DNA of 51,517 nucleotides, taken from contig JBMNGL010000021.1 in NCBI GenBank assembly GCA_050949825.1, positions 1 through 51,517 of the forward strand, in the 5' to 3' direction. Position numbers and translations under genes: made by a program. Below, one piece after another: positions 42,130-50,517 of the stretch. The DNA is from DTU019 sp050949825 (GTDB taxonomy: Bacteria > Bacillota > Syntrophomonadia > Syntrophomonadales > Syntrophomonadaceae). The notes beneath the pieces were generated by a model. The model made no database searches, was not told where the DNA came from, and saw only the letters and a program-made list of their open reading frames with translations. How positions within the stretch are numbered: the stretch's first letter is position 1; each line of letters starts with the position of its first letter.

Positions 42130-42262
42130 AGCAAGCGCCTGTATAGCGAGGGCCTTTGATTGGGTGCTGCAAATAATTTCTATAGTGTTTGTCAACGTGG
42201 TGTTTACCCCGTTGTTTTTTATTTTGTTGGGCGTGTTGGTTGTTTTGGGTGTTTTGGAATAA
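42113..42262 (+). CDS. Small membrane protein, holin candidate, 49 aa
   Basis: ATG 42113 follows GAGGTGAGAG. The product has a short polar N-terminus (MTGQYKASACIARAFDWVLQ) and a strongly hydrophobic C-terminal part (VFVNVVFTPLFFILLGVLVV), which fits a single-pass or hairpin membrane protein. It lies directly before the amidase. Phage holins or spanin-like helpers have such a look. No family is recognised. Confidence 0.55.
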   Translation: MTGQYKASACIARAFDWVLQIISIVFVNVVFTPLFFILLGVLVVLGVLE

Positions 42263-42276
42263 GGGAGGCTATGCGG

Positions 42277-43002
42277 ATGTCGGGATTCAAAATAAGCATT
42301 GACCCGGGCCATGGCGGCCAGGATCCAGGGGCTGTGGGCAATGGATTGTTCGAAAAGGATATCAACCTGACCATATCGCTTGAGGTGGCGAGGCTACTCA
42401 GATCTGTAGGGCAAACCGTAGTCTTGACCAGGGATACTGATCGGTTTATCGACTTGATACCAGAGAGGGCCCCGGCTGCTGACATAAGTGTGAGCGTTCA
42501 TGTCAACTCAGGTGGCGGGCAAGGGTTGGAAACCTGGGTATCCCTGTTCAATAAACCTGATGAATCTAAGAGGCTGGGACAAGCTATTCAGTCAGGCATA
42601 CTGCAACTGGTGCCTTTTAAGGACCGAGGCTTGAAAAGCAAAAAGAACTCTGCGGGGAATAATGACTATCTCTATATGATCCGGAAACCACTTGGGGTGG
42701 CCGTGCTGGTGGAGTGTGGCTTTATAGATTCTCCCGTTGATGCTGAGATATTGCGGCAAAAAGAAAATCTAACTAAGATCGCGGCGGGTATCGCAAACGG
42801 GATTTTGCGGTACCTGGGAAAGGAGAGCTCGATAGTGGAAGATTGGATGAAGGAGCTGGGAGAGGAGTCGATTGACTACCTGGTGACCCAAGGCCTGATC
42901 AAAGATCCCGAATATTGGAAAGGGAAGATTGCCGAAAGCAATATACCCTACTGGTTATTCTGGTTGATACTGAAGCGTATTGACGAAAGGAGGGCACAGT
43001 AA
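42277..43002 (+). CDS. N-acetylmuramoyl-L-alanine amidase (endolysin)
   Basis: A 241-residue Amidase_3 enzyme that cuts the bond between muramic acid and the stem peptide. The zinc ligands are His12 (DPGHGGQDPGAVG), Glu26 (LFEKDI) and His75 (SVHVNS); Glu146 (VLVECGFI) is catalytic. The C-terminal 60 residues (EESIDYLVTQGLIKDPEYW) look like a short wall-binding helix unit. ATG 42277 has GGGAGG eight bases upstream; an ATG two codons earlier lies too close. Works with the neighbouring holins. Confidence 0.92.
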   Translation: MSGFKISIDPGHGGQDPGAVGNGLFEKDINLTISLEVARLLRSVGQTVVLTRDTDRFIDLIPERAPAADISVSVHVNSGGGQGLETWVSLFNKPDESKRLGQAIQSGILQLVPFKDRGLKSKKNSAGNNDYLYMIRKPLGVAVLVECGFIDSPVDAEILRQKENLTKIAAGIANGILRYLGKESSIVEDWMKELGEESIDYLVTQGLIKDPEYWKGKIAESNIPYWLFWLILKRIDERRAQ

Positions 43003-43004
43003 TT

Positions 43005-43385
43005 ATGGACATAAACACCATTATTGCCTATGTTATTTCAATACTTATTACTGCCGGCATTGGCTTCCTGGTGGAACTGCTCCGGCGTAAAGTCGGACTT
43101 GAAGGCTTAAGGCGGATATCATGGCAACTAGACCAAAAAAAGGACCTGGCCATGTTGGCCGTGCAGTTCACCGAGCAGGCCTATAAGGACATGAAAGGCC
43201 AGGATAAATATAACTATGCCGCCAAGTGGTTGGCTGCCCGGGCCAAGGAGCATGGTATCCAGATATCAGATGATGAGATCAAAGGGCTTATTGAAGCGAC
43301 TTTGCGACAGATCAAGGACCAGCTTGGTGACGAGTGGGCTAAAGCTATGCAAGAGGAGGAACCCGCAGCCGAGGAAGCTGGATAG
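43005..43385 (+). CDS. LLH-family phage holin
   Basis: A 126-residue protein with an N-terminal membrane helix (IIAYVISILITAGIGFLVEL) and a charged helical domain (DLAMLAVQFTEQAYKDMKGQ, then YNYAAKWLAARAKEHGIQIS), as in the LLH holin family. Follows the amidase. Forms lesions that release or activate the endolysin. Confidence 0.88.
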   Translation: MDINTIIAYVISILITAGIGFLVELLRRKVGLEGLRRISWQLDQKKDLAMLAVQFTEQAYKDMKGQDKYNYAAKWLAARAKEHGIQISDDEIKGLIEATLRQIKDQLGDEWAKAMQEEEPAAEEAG

Positions 43386-43496
43386 CTATTGCCTCTTAAA
43401 CAGGCCGGGAGCCGCCCCGGCTATTAGGACGGCTCCCTGAACGGACTATTGAAATGGGGCTCTAGGCTATGAGCTGATATATTTTATGCGTGATTC

Positions 43497-43525
43497 AGCC
43501 GGGGTGTGATGCCCCGGCTTTTTTG
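43497..43525 (+). terminator. Late-operon terminator
   Basis: AGCCGGGG (43497-43504) pairs with CCCCGGCT (43512-43519) followed by a six-T run. Confidence 0.9.
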
Positions 43526-43563
43526 CTTTTTCTGGAGGATAAAAATCTAAAAACTCTTTTAGA

Positions 43564-43575
43564 AAACACATGTTC
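43564..43575. promoter_or_regulatory. LexA-like box
   Basis: AAACACATGTTC differs by one base from the Gram-positive SOS consensus GAAC-N4-GTTC. It lies 142 bases before the recombinase start. Confidence 0.35.
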
Positions 43576-43615
43576 TGTATGTACTTGTTTCTGCAGATGT
43601 ATTATGTTAAGTTAT

Positions 43616-43675
43616 AAGCAGGCTAGGTAGGAGTAATTAACCTACCGAAAGCACTCCTGGAGGTGCGGCCTGCTT
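43616..43675 (+). promoter_or_regulatory. Three-way-junction leader of the recombinase
   Basis: A closing stem AAGCAGGC (43616-43623)/GCCTGCTT (43668-43675) encloses GGTAGG/CCTACC (43626-43646) and GCAC…GTGC (43651-43666), with a short T run after it. CTCCTGG (43654-43660) is a perfect complement to the ribosome-site region CCAGGAG (43701-43707), and CCAGGA at 43685-43690 is a competing partner. It could be an attenuator or translational switch. Confidence 0.5.
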
Positions 43676-43716
43676 TTATCGTCTCCAGGAACAATACTTT
43701 CCAGGAGGTATTATAT

Positions 43717-44718
43717 ATGACCACTTCACCACAGGCTGGGGAGCAGTTGCTTCGCCAGCTCACATCAGCCGTTTCTGACCTGTGTTTTGACGTCGAGCTT
43801 CCGAAACTCCATTCAACCATCGCTGGCATACTGTCACTGTACGATATCAAGCCTGCCAGGCTCCCAGGGGCCCACCCAGACATCCGAGATAAGGTTGATC
43901 AGTTTCTATCAGCGAAACGCTTAGAAGGGCTGTCAGAGCTCACACTTGATGGCTATGCCCTTGACCTGAGGATATTTGCTGAGCATATGCAGAAGCCGGT
44001 GGAGGAAATCACGACCGGGGATATCCGAGTTTACCTAGCCAGGTTTGAGCATCTGAAAATGTCCTCTATCAGTAAGAAGCTATCAGTGTTAAAAAGTTTC
44101 TTCGGCTGGCTAGCTGACGAGGAAATCATTGTAAAAGACCCGGCCCGGCGCATCAAGCCCCCGAAGAAAGAGCAGCGGCTGCCTAAAGCCTTGACTATCG
44201 AGGAGTTGGAGATGATCCGGGAGGCTTGCCGTACATACCGGGAAAGAGCATTGATTGAGGTATTTTACGCTACCGGGGGACGGTTGTCCGAAATCCAGGC
44301 ATTGAATAAAGCCGATATTAATTATCAGGCAATGTCCGCCAGAGTAATCGGCAAGGGCAATAAAGAGCGGGAGGTTTATTTAAGCTACAAAGCATTGTAT
44401 CACTTGAAAAAATATATTATGACCCGTCTCGATGATGATCCGGCTCTTTTTATCACCGAGCGGCGCCCCTATAGACGGGTGTCAAACCGGGCGATCCAGA
44501 GGGAGATCAAGCAAATAGCCGAACGATCAGGAATAGAGAAAAACGTCCACCCGCATACCATGCGGCATACGTTTGCCACGCTGACGCTCAATAACGGGGC
44601 TGACCTTTCAAGCGTTCAGGCCCTTCTGGGCCACAGTGATCCAGCCACAACGCAGGTGTACGCACAGGTAAGCGAGGCAAAGAAAAGAGAGGCCTACCGA
44701 AAACATCTAGTCCAATAG
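43717..44718 (+). CDS. Tyrosine recombinase, XerC/D-like
   Basis: A 333-residue recombinase with the full two-domain layout. The N-terminal core-binding domain (about 55-130, EGLSELTLDGYALDLRIFAE) is followed by the catalytic domain with ATGGRLSEIQAL (first Arg), HTMRHTFATLTLNNG (His-x-x-Arg), LLGHSDPATTQVY (His and the nucleophile Tyr). AGGAGG with a seven-base spacer precedes ATG 43717. It may act on the phage DNA or be a passenger. Its leader is unusually folded. Confidence 0.9.
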   Translation: MTTSPQAGEQLLRQLTSAVSDLCFDVELPKLHSTIAGILSLYDIKPARLPGAHPDIRDKVDQFLSAKRLEGLSELTLDGYALDLRIFAEHMQKPVEEITTGDIRVYLARFEHLKMSSISKKLSVLKSFFGWLADEEIIVKDPARRIKPPKKEQRLPKALTIEELEMIREACRTYRERALIEVFYATGGRLSEIQALNKADINYQAMSARVIGKGNKEREVYLSYKALYHLKKYIMTRLDDDPALFITERRPYRRVSNRAIQREIKQIAERSGIEKNVHPHTMRHTFATLTLNNGADLSSVQALLGHSDPATTQVYAQVSEAKKREAYRKHLVQ

Positions 44719-45132
44719 TTGCCAATCGACAACCAATCGATTACAATAATGGCGAGAAGTTATGTTGCCGTGGCACACGCCACGGATTTAAAATCCTCCG
44801 AATTACGGAGGGACATTGCTCAGGTACATACCTGACTCAGATCCGCGCCAGCGGGAAAGCACACCGGGTTAAAACACTTCCCCGGTGTTTGTATTTCACA
44901 TCTATAATCCCGGGTCCCCGGGGAATAAAATCCACAATCTTTCTTTTATAATGCAAAATATGGTAACTGTAATGTTGTGACGTTGTTGTTGTGATGCAAA
45001 CCGTTGGAGCAGGTGTAGGGGTGAGGGCCAAACCCCGGTATATTGCTAATCTGGCTCGGTGTCTGAACAAGAAATTTGCCAGGATATAAACGGCATTAAC
45101 AGGCTAAGTATGCCTATCTTTAGGAGGAAGAT
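44719..45132. other. Non-coding gap between the two right-end recombinases
   Basis: No gene is seen. The left part contains a close CCAATCGA direct repeat (44722-44740) and the hairpin array (44768-44888). The right part has C/G runs, a GGGG…CCCC stem and AGGAGGAAG before the next start. Confidence 0.7.
44768..44888 (+). ncRNA. Array of five hairpins
   Basis: A: CCGTGGC/GCCACGG (44768-44785). B: CCTCCG/CGGAGG (44795-44811). C: CAGGT/ACCTG (44821-44834). D: CCGC/GCGG (44843-44854). E: ACACCGGG/CCCGGTGT (44861-44888) followed by TTTGTATTT, a terminator-like end. Linkers are six to nine bases. It could be a structured RNA, a folded single-strand recombination site, or the leader of the next recombinase. 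Confidence 0.6.
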
Positions 45133-45954
45133 ATGTCAAAAAGACCAAGTCTATTTCATCAATTATTGATGGTGCTTAGACAACAGCAATGTTTCGGGGA
45201 AAGCAAACATCGAGCAAAGCGTATAGCAATAGCTCAGGCTCATGCAAAAGGTAAAAGTGGCTTTGGAGTTGCACCTGAGGGGGTATTTTCAGTGCAGACA
45301 TTTGCCGGATACAGGCAAACCTGCAAAGAATTCGCACGCTGGTGTAAAGATAATGGGAACCCAAGAACGATGGATGAAGCTCGATTATATGTTGCTAAAT
45401 ATCTTGAGCACCGAATTGGGCGCGGGTTAAGTCCATGGACAATCCAAAAGGATCGGGCCGCGCTCCGCAAGGTATATCGTGATCCAGATCTAGCTGGTGA
45501 GGTAGACCTTCCGAAGAGAAGACTCAAAGATATCAAGCGCAGTCGACGGCCGGTGGCCACGGATAAAAATTTCAATAAAGAATTACATAAAGATATAATT
45601 GACTTTGAAACCGCCGCCGGACTGCGCAGGCATGAATTAGCGGTATTGACTCCAGATGATATATTCTGGAGGGGGAGCATCCTGGTGGCTCGAGTACAGC
45701 AAGGTAAAGGGGGCAAGTATAGAGAGGCTACAATTGTTAAGGGAATGGAGGATAGGGTCTTGGAAATCATTCAGGGAAAAGACCCCAAAAAGCCAATATT
45801 TGATAAAATACCAAAGGCCATGGATGTGCATAGTTACCGAGCTCTTTATGCCAATATCAGGCTGTGTCAAGACGAGGAAAAGCAAGTCACCCAAGACCTG
45901 GGGCACAACAGAACGGAAGTATTGAGAGGACATTATATGAGATGCTTCCGTTGA
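45133..45954 (+). CDS. Tyrosine recombinase beside attR
   Basis: A 273-residue phage-type integrase. The N-terminal part carries a basic region and the core-binding domain (YRQTCKEFARWCKDNGNPRT, then GLSPWTIQKDRAALRKV). The catalytic domain has GLRRHELAVL (Arg), VHSYRALYANI (His-x-x-Arg), and LGHNRTEVLRGHY (His and terminal Tyr near 268). AGGAGGAAG precedes the ATG. It ends 36 bases before the attR core and points toward it, the usual place of an integrase. Together with the serine recombinase it would flank attP in the circular form. Confidence 0.87.
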   Translation: MSKRPSLFHQLLMVLRQQQCFGESKHRAKRIAIAQAHAKGKSGFGVAPEGVFSVQTFAGYRQTCKEFARWCKDNGNPRTMDEARLYVAKYLEHRIGRGLSPWTIQKDRAALRKVYRDPDLAGEVDLPKRRLKDIKRSRRPVATDKNFNKELHKDIIDFETAAGLRRHELAVLTPDDIFWRGSILVARVQQGKGGKYREATIVKGMEDRVLEIIQGKDPKKPIFDKIPKAMDVHSYRALYANIRLCQDEEKQVTQDLGHNRTEVLRGHYMRCFR

Positions 45955-45990
45955 TATCACACAACCTTGTATGTCTGAAGGAGTGTCGGG

Positions 45991-46002
45991 CCTCCGACAC
46001 CA
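45991..46002. other. attR core of the prophage
   Basis: CCTCCGACACCA repeats the tRNA 3' end exactly. The preceding GTGTCGG (45983-45989) and CCGACAC (45994-46000) form an inverted repeat over GCCT that would lie at the centre of attP. Host-like sequence continues to the right. Confidence 0.75.
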
Positions 46003-46588
46003 GCCTTATCAGGACTTTCAAGCTGGAGTTTAAGTATTATATCAATATTTTTGCCAAGAACAGTGACTTCCTTTATATAGGGGGTCACTATTTCTTTTCT
46101 GTTAATTTTGATGCGGAGCTTAAGTATTCAAAGGATTTTGTACCCAACTATTAAGCTCGGTGGACAACAAATCCAATACCCCCAGTATACGCCCGCAACA
46201 AATCAGAGGAGTGTGAATAGAACCAACGATATCTTTCTAGCTAATTCGGTTTAGAAAGGCCAAAAAGCTACAGAAAAAGCTCAGGAGCTGTACTCACTCT
46301 AAAACACATGATGAGGCCAACAACTCTACAGATAATGGTATCGGATAGATATATCAATTTGCTAATTACACTAGCTGATATCGAAATGGGTGGAGGTAAC
46401 CAGGAGGAATATTGCCAATAAATAGAGAAATATATCGGTTTAAGCCTGAATGCATTTTTCAACCTGACTGACAAAGAATCTGATATCTATGCAAAAAATA
46501 GGTCAGACCAGCAATACAGATATCATTTGATCACAATGAGGTTGGTGACTGATCATTGCCAACAATGAGCAAAACGGGAGGGATTAAT
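46003..46588. other. Gap right of attR
   Basis: About 590 bases with no convincing gene. Short open frames such as 46308-46421 (MMRPTTLQIMVSDRYINLLI…) read like degraded coding sequence, but no family is recognised. The end carries GGGAGGG before the DUF499 start. Confidence 0.55.
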
Positions 46589-49500
46589 ATGTTGTCCATA
46601 CTGGAAACCTGCCAGCCACGACGGGAGATTCTGGCAGGAACCTTTAATCCAGAAGTTTTTACCGTATCACTGAGCCCGATTATTAAGTATTATGCACAGG
46701 GTGGTAGCGGGGTTGACAATGTCTATACCAATGCCAGCCTTTTTTTTAAAGATGCTACTTATCCTACCCAGGGGTTAAAGCAGGCATTAAGCGAAGTCTT
46801 TGCTCGTCTGGGTGGTGATATGACTGTCCCGGCCGTACATCGCCTGGAGACCGCTTTTGGCGGAGGTAAAACCCACACTCTGATTGCTTGTACCCATATA
46901 GCCTGTCGGGGCACTAATCTGGCTGCAGATGTGGCCGGGATTATAGATAAATCGCTACTTCCAAGCCCAGGGTCAGTAAATGTAGCAGGCATAGCCGGGG
47001 ATGAAATACCCGTACATAAACCACAGGGGGATCGTCTCATACCCTATACCCTGTGGGGGGAGATCGCCTACCAGATCGGTGGGGAGACCCTGTACAAAGA
47101 AGTTGAGGCGGAAGCTGCCTCTCATGCTGCCCCGGGGCTTCCCTACCTCGAAAGGGTTTTTAGCGGCAGACGGGTACTCATTATGCTGGATGAGTTAGCT
47201 CAATATGCCGCCCGCCTGGAAGCAGCCCATCCGGAAGGAGCACAACAATTAGCCGCCTTTCTAATGTCCTTAATCGGATATGCTCGTTATAATCCAGGTA
47301 TTGCAATTGTACTCACTTTGGCCAGTGCAGCGGACGCCTTTGCCCGGCAAACCGCCCAGCTGGCTCTATTGATTAGTCAGGTCAAGGGCGAAGAGGTCAG
47401 CGAGGATGCCGCATTGGGTTTAGGGGAGCAGGCGCTTAAAGGGATAAGTAGTGTAGTGGCCCGCGATGCCGTACAGGTGACTCCGGTTCAGGCGGCTGAA
47501 ATATCCTCGGTCTTTGCCAAACGGCTCTTTATATCGGTTGACCGTGAGGCAGCGCACAGTACGGCTGATGAATACCTGCAGCTCTACAAACGCAACCAGC
47601 ACAGTCTGCCCGAGGAAGCCAGCAGTGATAATATGAATAAACGCATACTGGCCAATTATCCATTTCATCCTACCCTGGTTGATTTCCTTACCCACAAACT
47701 GACCAGTGCCGAGAACTTCCAAGGGACCCGGGGCGTCTTGCGGGTTCTGGCCCTGGTAGTGCGCAACCTGTGGTTGGAACAGGCTGCGGTGCCGATGATT
47801 CACGTCTGTCACCTGGATATGCGTTCGGATCGGGTGGTGAACGAACTGCTGGGCCGCACGGGCAGCTCCAATCTAATGTTTATTTTGAATGCCGATGTGG
47901 GTAGCATTGATACGCAAGACCTGGAGGGCGGACGCAGCAACGCCCAGCAGGCTGATGTCAGGAATCCCCATCCAGCCGGGTATTCCCTCTATGAATATAC
48001 CTGGAAGACGGTTTTTTTGCATAGTCTGGTAGGCAGGAACGAGGGGTTGAATTCCAACCTCTTTGGCATTAGTGAAGCGGAAGCCATGTTGGCGGTATCT
48101 TTTCCCGGCCTGACCCCTCCCCAGGTAAAGGCGGCCCTGGACGAAATCCGGGAAAGCGCCTACTACCTGCGTTCCGAACAGGGCCGCTATTTTGCTGGTG
48201 AAGAGCCGACCATCAATAACATCCTGGCGCGTATACGCCGCAATATCGGGGTTGACCAGGTGAAGGAACTGTTGGCTGATAGCGCGCGTAAACAGATAAC
48301 GGCCAGAGCAGGTTTCTTTCATATAGAAACCGATATTTCCCTGCCAGAGCATCTGCCTGACGGCAAGGGGAAGCCAATGCTGGGGGTCGTATCCCTGAGT
48401 GCCTCATCAGTTGATGTGGAAGCCATGGTTACCACTCGGGGAGAAAACCGCCCCCGTGAACAGCAAAACCTGATCTTTATTCTAGTACCGGATACGGTAC
48501 TAGTGCAGGGTTTGGGCGAAGAAACCGGATTGTTCACTACTCAGCAGACCCGGGCAATGGAAGCCCGGCAATACCTGGAGAACCTGGCCCGTCAGGTCAT
48601 GGCCATGCGGTTGTTGGCACAAAAACCGCAGAATTGGGGCATTCATCCCCGCCGTTTGGAGGAATCCGATTACAGGAAACGGCAAAGCGAACGGGAGCAG
48701 GCCCTGGCCACCGCCGTAGCCAGCACCTATACCGGACTGTATTATCCCTCCACTACGGGCAGTATAGTCCGCAAGGAAATCAAATCAGCGGGCGGCGAAG
48801 GCGGGGTGCCCTTTATTGAAGTGATAAGAGAGAGCCTGCTGGATGACGGAGAATTACTTACTTCCAATCATATAACCCGGGCCGATTTGCTTAATATCAC
48901 TGTGCTGTTCTTTGAGCAAGGAGATACGATAAGCCTGGAAAAGCTGCGGCAGAACTTCAACTGTATACGGCGCTGGCCGGTTTTGGAAGACAGCGGAGTA
49001 TTGGAACAGATCGTCCGGGCAGGAGTGAGTAAAGGCAACTGGTGCCTCTATCGCTATAGAGATGAAAACAATGAAAGCCCTGAGGAATTCTATTATCAGG
49101 AAAAGAATATTCCCCTTGGCATCAACCTGTCTGATGCCGGCTATGGGCTGGTAACTGTTGCTGGAGCCAGGCAGCGGGATTGGATGCCTCATCCCCAGGC
49201 CGATCTCAACCAGCTACGCCAGCAGATCTACCAGCAGGTCTCCCAGCTTGGGAAGGTAAAGGTAGAGGATATATTAGGTTCGTTGGATGGTTCCGCTGGC
49301 GAAGCCACGGCAGCCACATTGAATGATGCGGTTAGAACCCTGGTCAAGTCCGGCCAGCTGGTTGCCTATCACGGTTCCCCTGAGCAAGAGGAAAAACCGG
49401 ATTTGATCAGTGGCACGGCTGCGGTGATGTACACCCCACAGGCAGGAGATGTAATTATCACCGTGCAGGAGGCTAAGGCGCGAGGTTGGTTACAGGAAAG

Positions 49501-49822
49501 CTCGAAAAACGGCTTCAGACTATCCGGCAGCGAGGGGGTTAAACGCTTACAACCGTTACTAAGGCGACTGGGCAGCATCTATAACCGGGGGGCCACCACC
49601 AGGATGGATAGCCTGGATATCAGCAACCTTAAATTACCCGGAGGAGGAGAAATGCGCCTGGAACTGCTTAACGCCGGGCCTGATGATATCAAGGCTCTGG
49701 GCGAATTGTTTGAAATAATCGAGCAGGTGGTAAAATGGGATGCGGATTCCGATGTCTATTTGGAGGTCAAAGATCCGGATGAATCCTGCCTATTCATGCA
49801 GGAATTAAAAAGTAATGAGTAA
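46589..49822 (+). CDS. DUF499 family ATPase (predicted defence)
   Basis: A 1077-residue AAA-type ATPase. Walker A FGGGKTH is at 90-96 and Walker B VLIMLDE at 196-202, with the conserved ETAFGGGKTHTLIA context. The middle and C-terminal regions match the large DUF499/COG1483 group that neighbours DNA methyltransferases and is related to BrxC/PglY of BREX systems. ATG 46589 is preferred behind GGGAGGG. It is followed closely by a small unknown gene and a DUF1156 methyltransferase, forming one operon. A role in phage exclusion with the methyltransferase as self-marker is inferred from neighbours. Confidence 0.85.
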   Translation: MLSILETCQPRREILAGTFNPEVFTVSLSPIIKYYAQGGSGVDNVYTNASLFFKDATYPTQGLKQALSEVFARLGGDMTVPAVHRLETAFGGGKTHTLIACTHIACRGTNLAADVAGIIDKSLLPSPGSVNVAGIAGDEIPVHKPQGDRLIPYTLWGEIAYQIGGETLYKEVEAEAASHAAPGLPYLERVFSGRRVLIMLDELAQYAARLEAAHPEGAQQLAAFLMSLIGYARYNPGIAIVLTLASAADAFARQTAQLALLISQVKGEEVSEDAALGLGEQALKGISSVVARDAVQVTPVQAAEISSVFAKRLFISVDREAAHSTADEYLQLYKRNQHSLPEEASSDNMNKRILANYPFHPTLVDFLTHKLTSAENFQGTRGVLRVLALVVRNLWLEQAAVPMIHVCHLDMRSDRVVNELLGRTGSSNLMFILNADVGSIDTQDLEGGRSNAQQADVRNPHPAGYSLYEYTWKTVFLHSLVGRNEGLNSNLFGISEAEAMLAVSFPGLTPPQVKAALDEIRESAYYLRSEQGRYFAGEEPTINNILARIRRNIGVDQVKELLADSARKQITARAGFFHIETDISLPEHLPDGKGKPMLGVVSLSASSVDVEAMVTTRGENRPREQQNLIFILVPDTVLVQGLGEETGLFTTQQTRAMEARQYLENLARQVMAMRLLAQKPQNWGIHPRRLEESDYRKRQSEREQALATAVASTYTGLYYPSTTGSIVRKEIKSAGGEGGVPFIEVIRESLLDDGELLTSNHITRADLLNITVLFFEQGDTISLEKLRQNFNCIRRWPVLEDSGVLEQIVRAGVSKGNWCLYRYRDENNESPEEFYYQEKNIPLGINLSDAGYGLVTVAGARQRDWMPHPQADLNQLRQQIYQQVSQLGKVKVEDILGSLDGSAGEATAATLNDAVRTLVKSGQLVAYHGSPEQEEKPDLISGTAAVMYTPQAGDVIITVQEAKARGWLQESSKNGFRLSGSEGVKRLQPLLRRLGSIYNRGATTRMDSLDISNLKLPGGGEMRLELLNAGPDDIKALGELFEIIEQVVKWDADSDVYLEVKDPDESCLFMQELKSNE

Positions 49823-49834
49823 GGAATGATGGCA

Positions 49835-50443
49835 ATGGCAAGCGACAAGGTTTATAGCAGCAATCAATTACAGCAACATTATCAGCAGGCATTGGCTCCC
49901 CGGGTGGGAATCGCTCCCTGGGTACTGCGGATTACCGATTTAAAGAACAAACCATCTCCGGTGCTGGTGGTAAAGGAAAGGTGCAGCCTGGATATGAGTC
50001 TGGAAAACAGCCCGACCCGGTCAGGTCGCGTGTTGCGGGACCGGGGGTTGCTCTATGGTCAATCATTGCGGCGCTGTCTCAGGACGGTGCAGGCCATCGC
50101 CGGGGAAGTCGTCGATGAAGCTGGCATTCCGATGGGAATTCAACGCTATATCCATTGCGGACAAATGGAGTTTCGCGGCAATCTGCCCCTTGATTCCGCC
50201 GCTGGCTGCAAACTGGCCTTGATATTCAAACTGCAGGAGCGCATAAATGACCAGAATAGAGTAGAACTTATAGCCTGGCGGGTAGAAAGGTTTACCTCGG
50301 AGGAAGCCGCCTACTGGCTGACCCGGGCCACCCAGTATGGAGCAGCAGGTAATCGCTGGGCTCAGTCCGGCATGCGGATCATCTTGGGAGGCCAGCCCGG
50401 CGACCCGGCTATACCAGAAATGCTCGCCAATTTGCGGAAATGA
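49835..50443 (+). CDS. Unknown protein between DUF499 and DUF1156 genes
   Basis: A protein of about 202 residues (QQHYQQALAPRVGIAPWVLR, then IQRYIHCGQMEFRGNLPLDS and RVELIAWRVERFTSEEAAYW). Small proteins, possibly DUF3780 type, occur at this position in DUF499/DUF1156 operons; I am not sure of the family. Starts at 49826, 49829 and 49835 are possible; the last has AAGGA nine bases upstream. Confidence 0.6.
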   Translation: MASDKVYSSNQLQQHYQQALAPRVGIAPWVLRITDLKNKPSPVLVVKERCSLDMSLENSPTRSGRVLRDRGLLYGQSLRRCLRTVQAIAGEVVDEAGIPMGIQRYIHCGQMEFRGNLPLDSAAGCKLALIFKLQERINDQNRVELIAWRVERFTSEEAAYWLTRATQYGAAGNRWAQSGMRIILGGQPGDPAIPEMLANLRK

Positions 50444-50517
50444 GAGGGGAGTTTCTATAAAGTCGTCGGTTATCAGGTGTCAGTCGTCATGTGGGGGAGA
50501 TGAGAAGGGAGTTGTCG

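Larger units (their letters stand above)
43386..43716. other. Non-coding gap between lysis genes and recombinase
   Basis: No gene is seen. It holds a GGGAGCCG/CGGCTCCC hairpin (43407-43437), the late terminator, a LexA-like box, a folded leader (43616-43675) and an SD-pairing decoy before the recombinase. Confidence 0.75.

Noticed and set aside
42541..42600. CTGATGA motif as hammerhead ribozyme core
   Set aside because: No GAAA partner or stems. It is within the amidase coding region.
44755..44815. tRNA-Leu(TAA)-like loop GGATTTAAAATCC
   Set aside because: The anticodon-like stem is only three to four pairs and there is no T-loop or acceptor stem. It is a linker between hairpins A and B.
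45864..46154. 96-codon open frame across attR
   Set aside because: Starts inside the integrase in another frame, has no ribosome site and spans the recombination junction. Most of it is chance.
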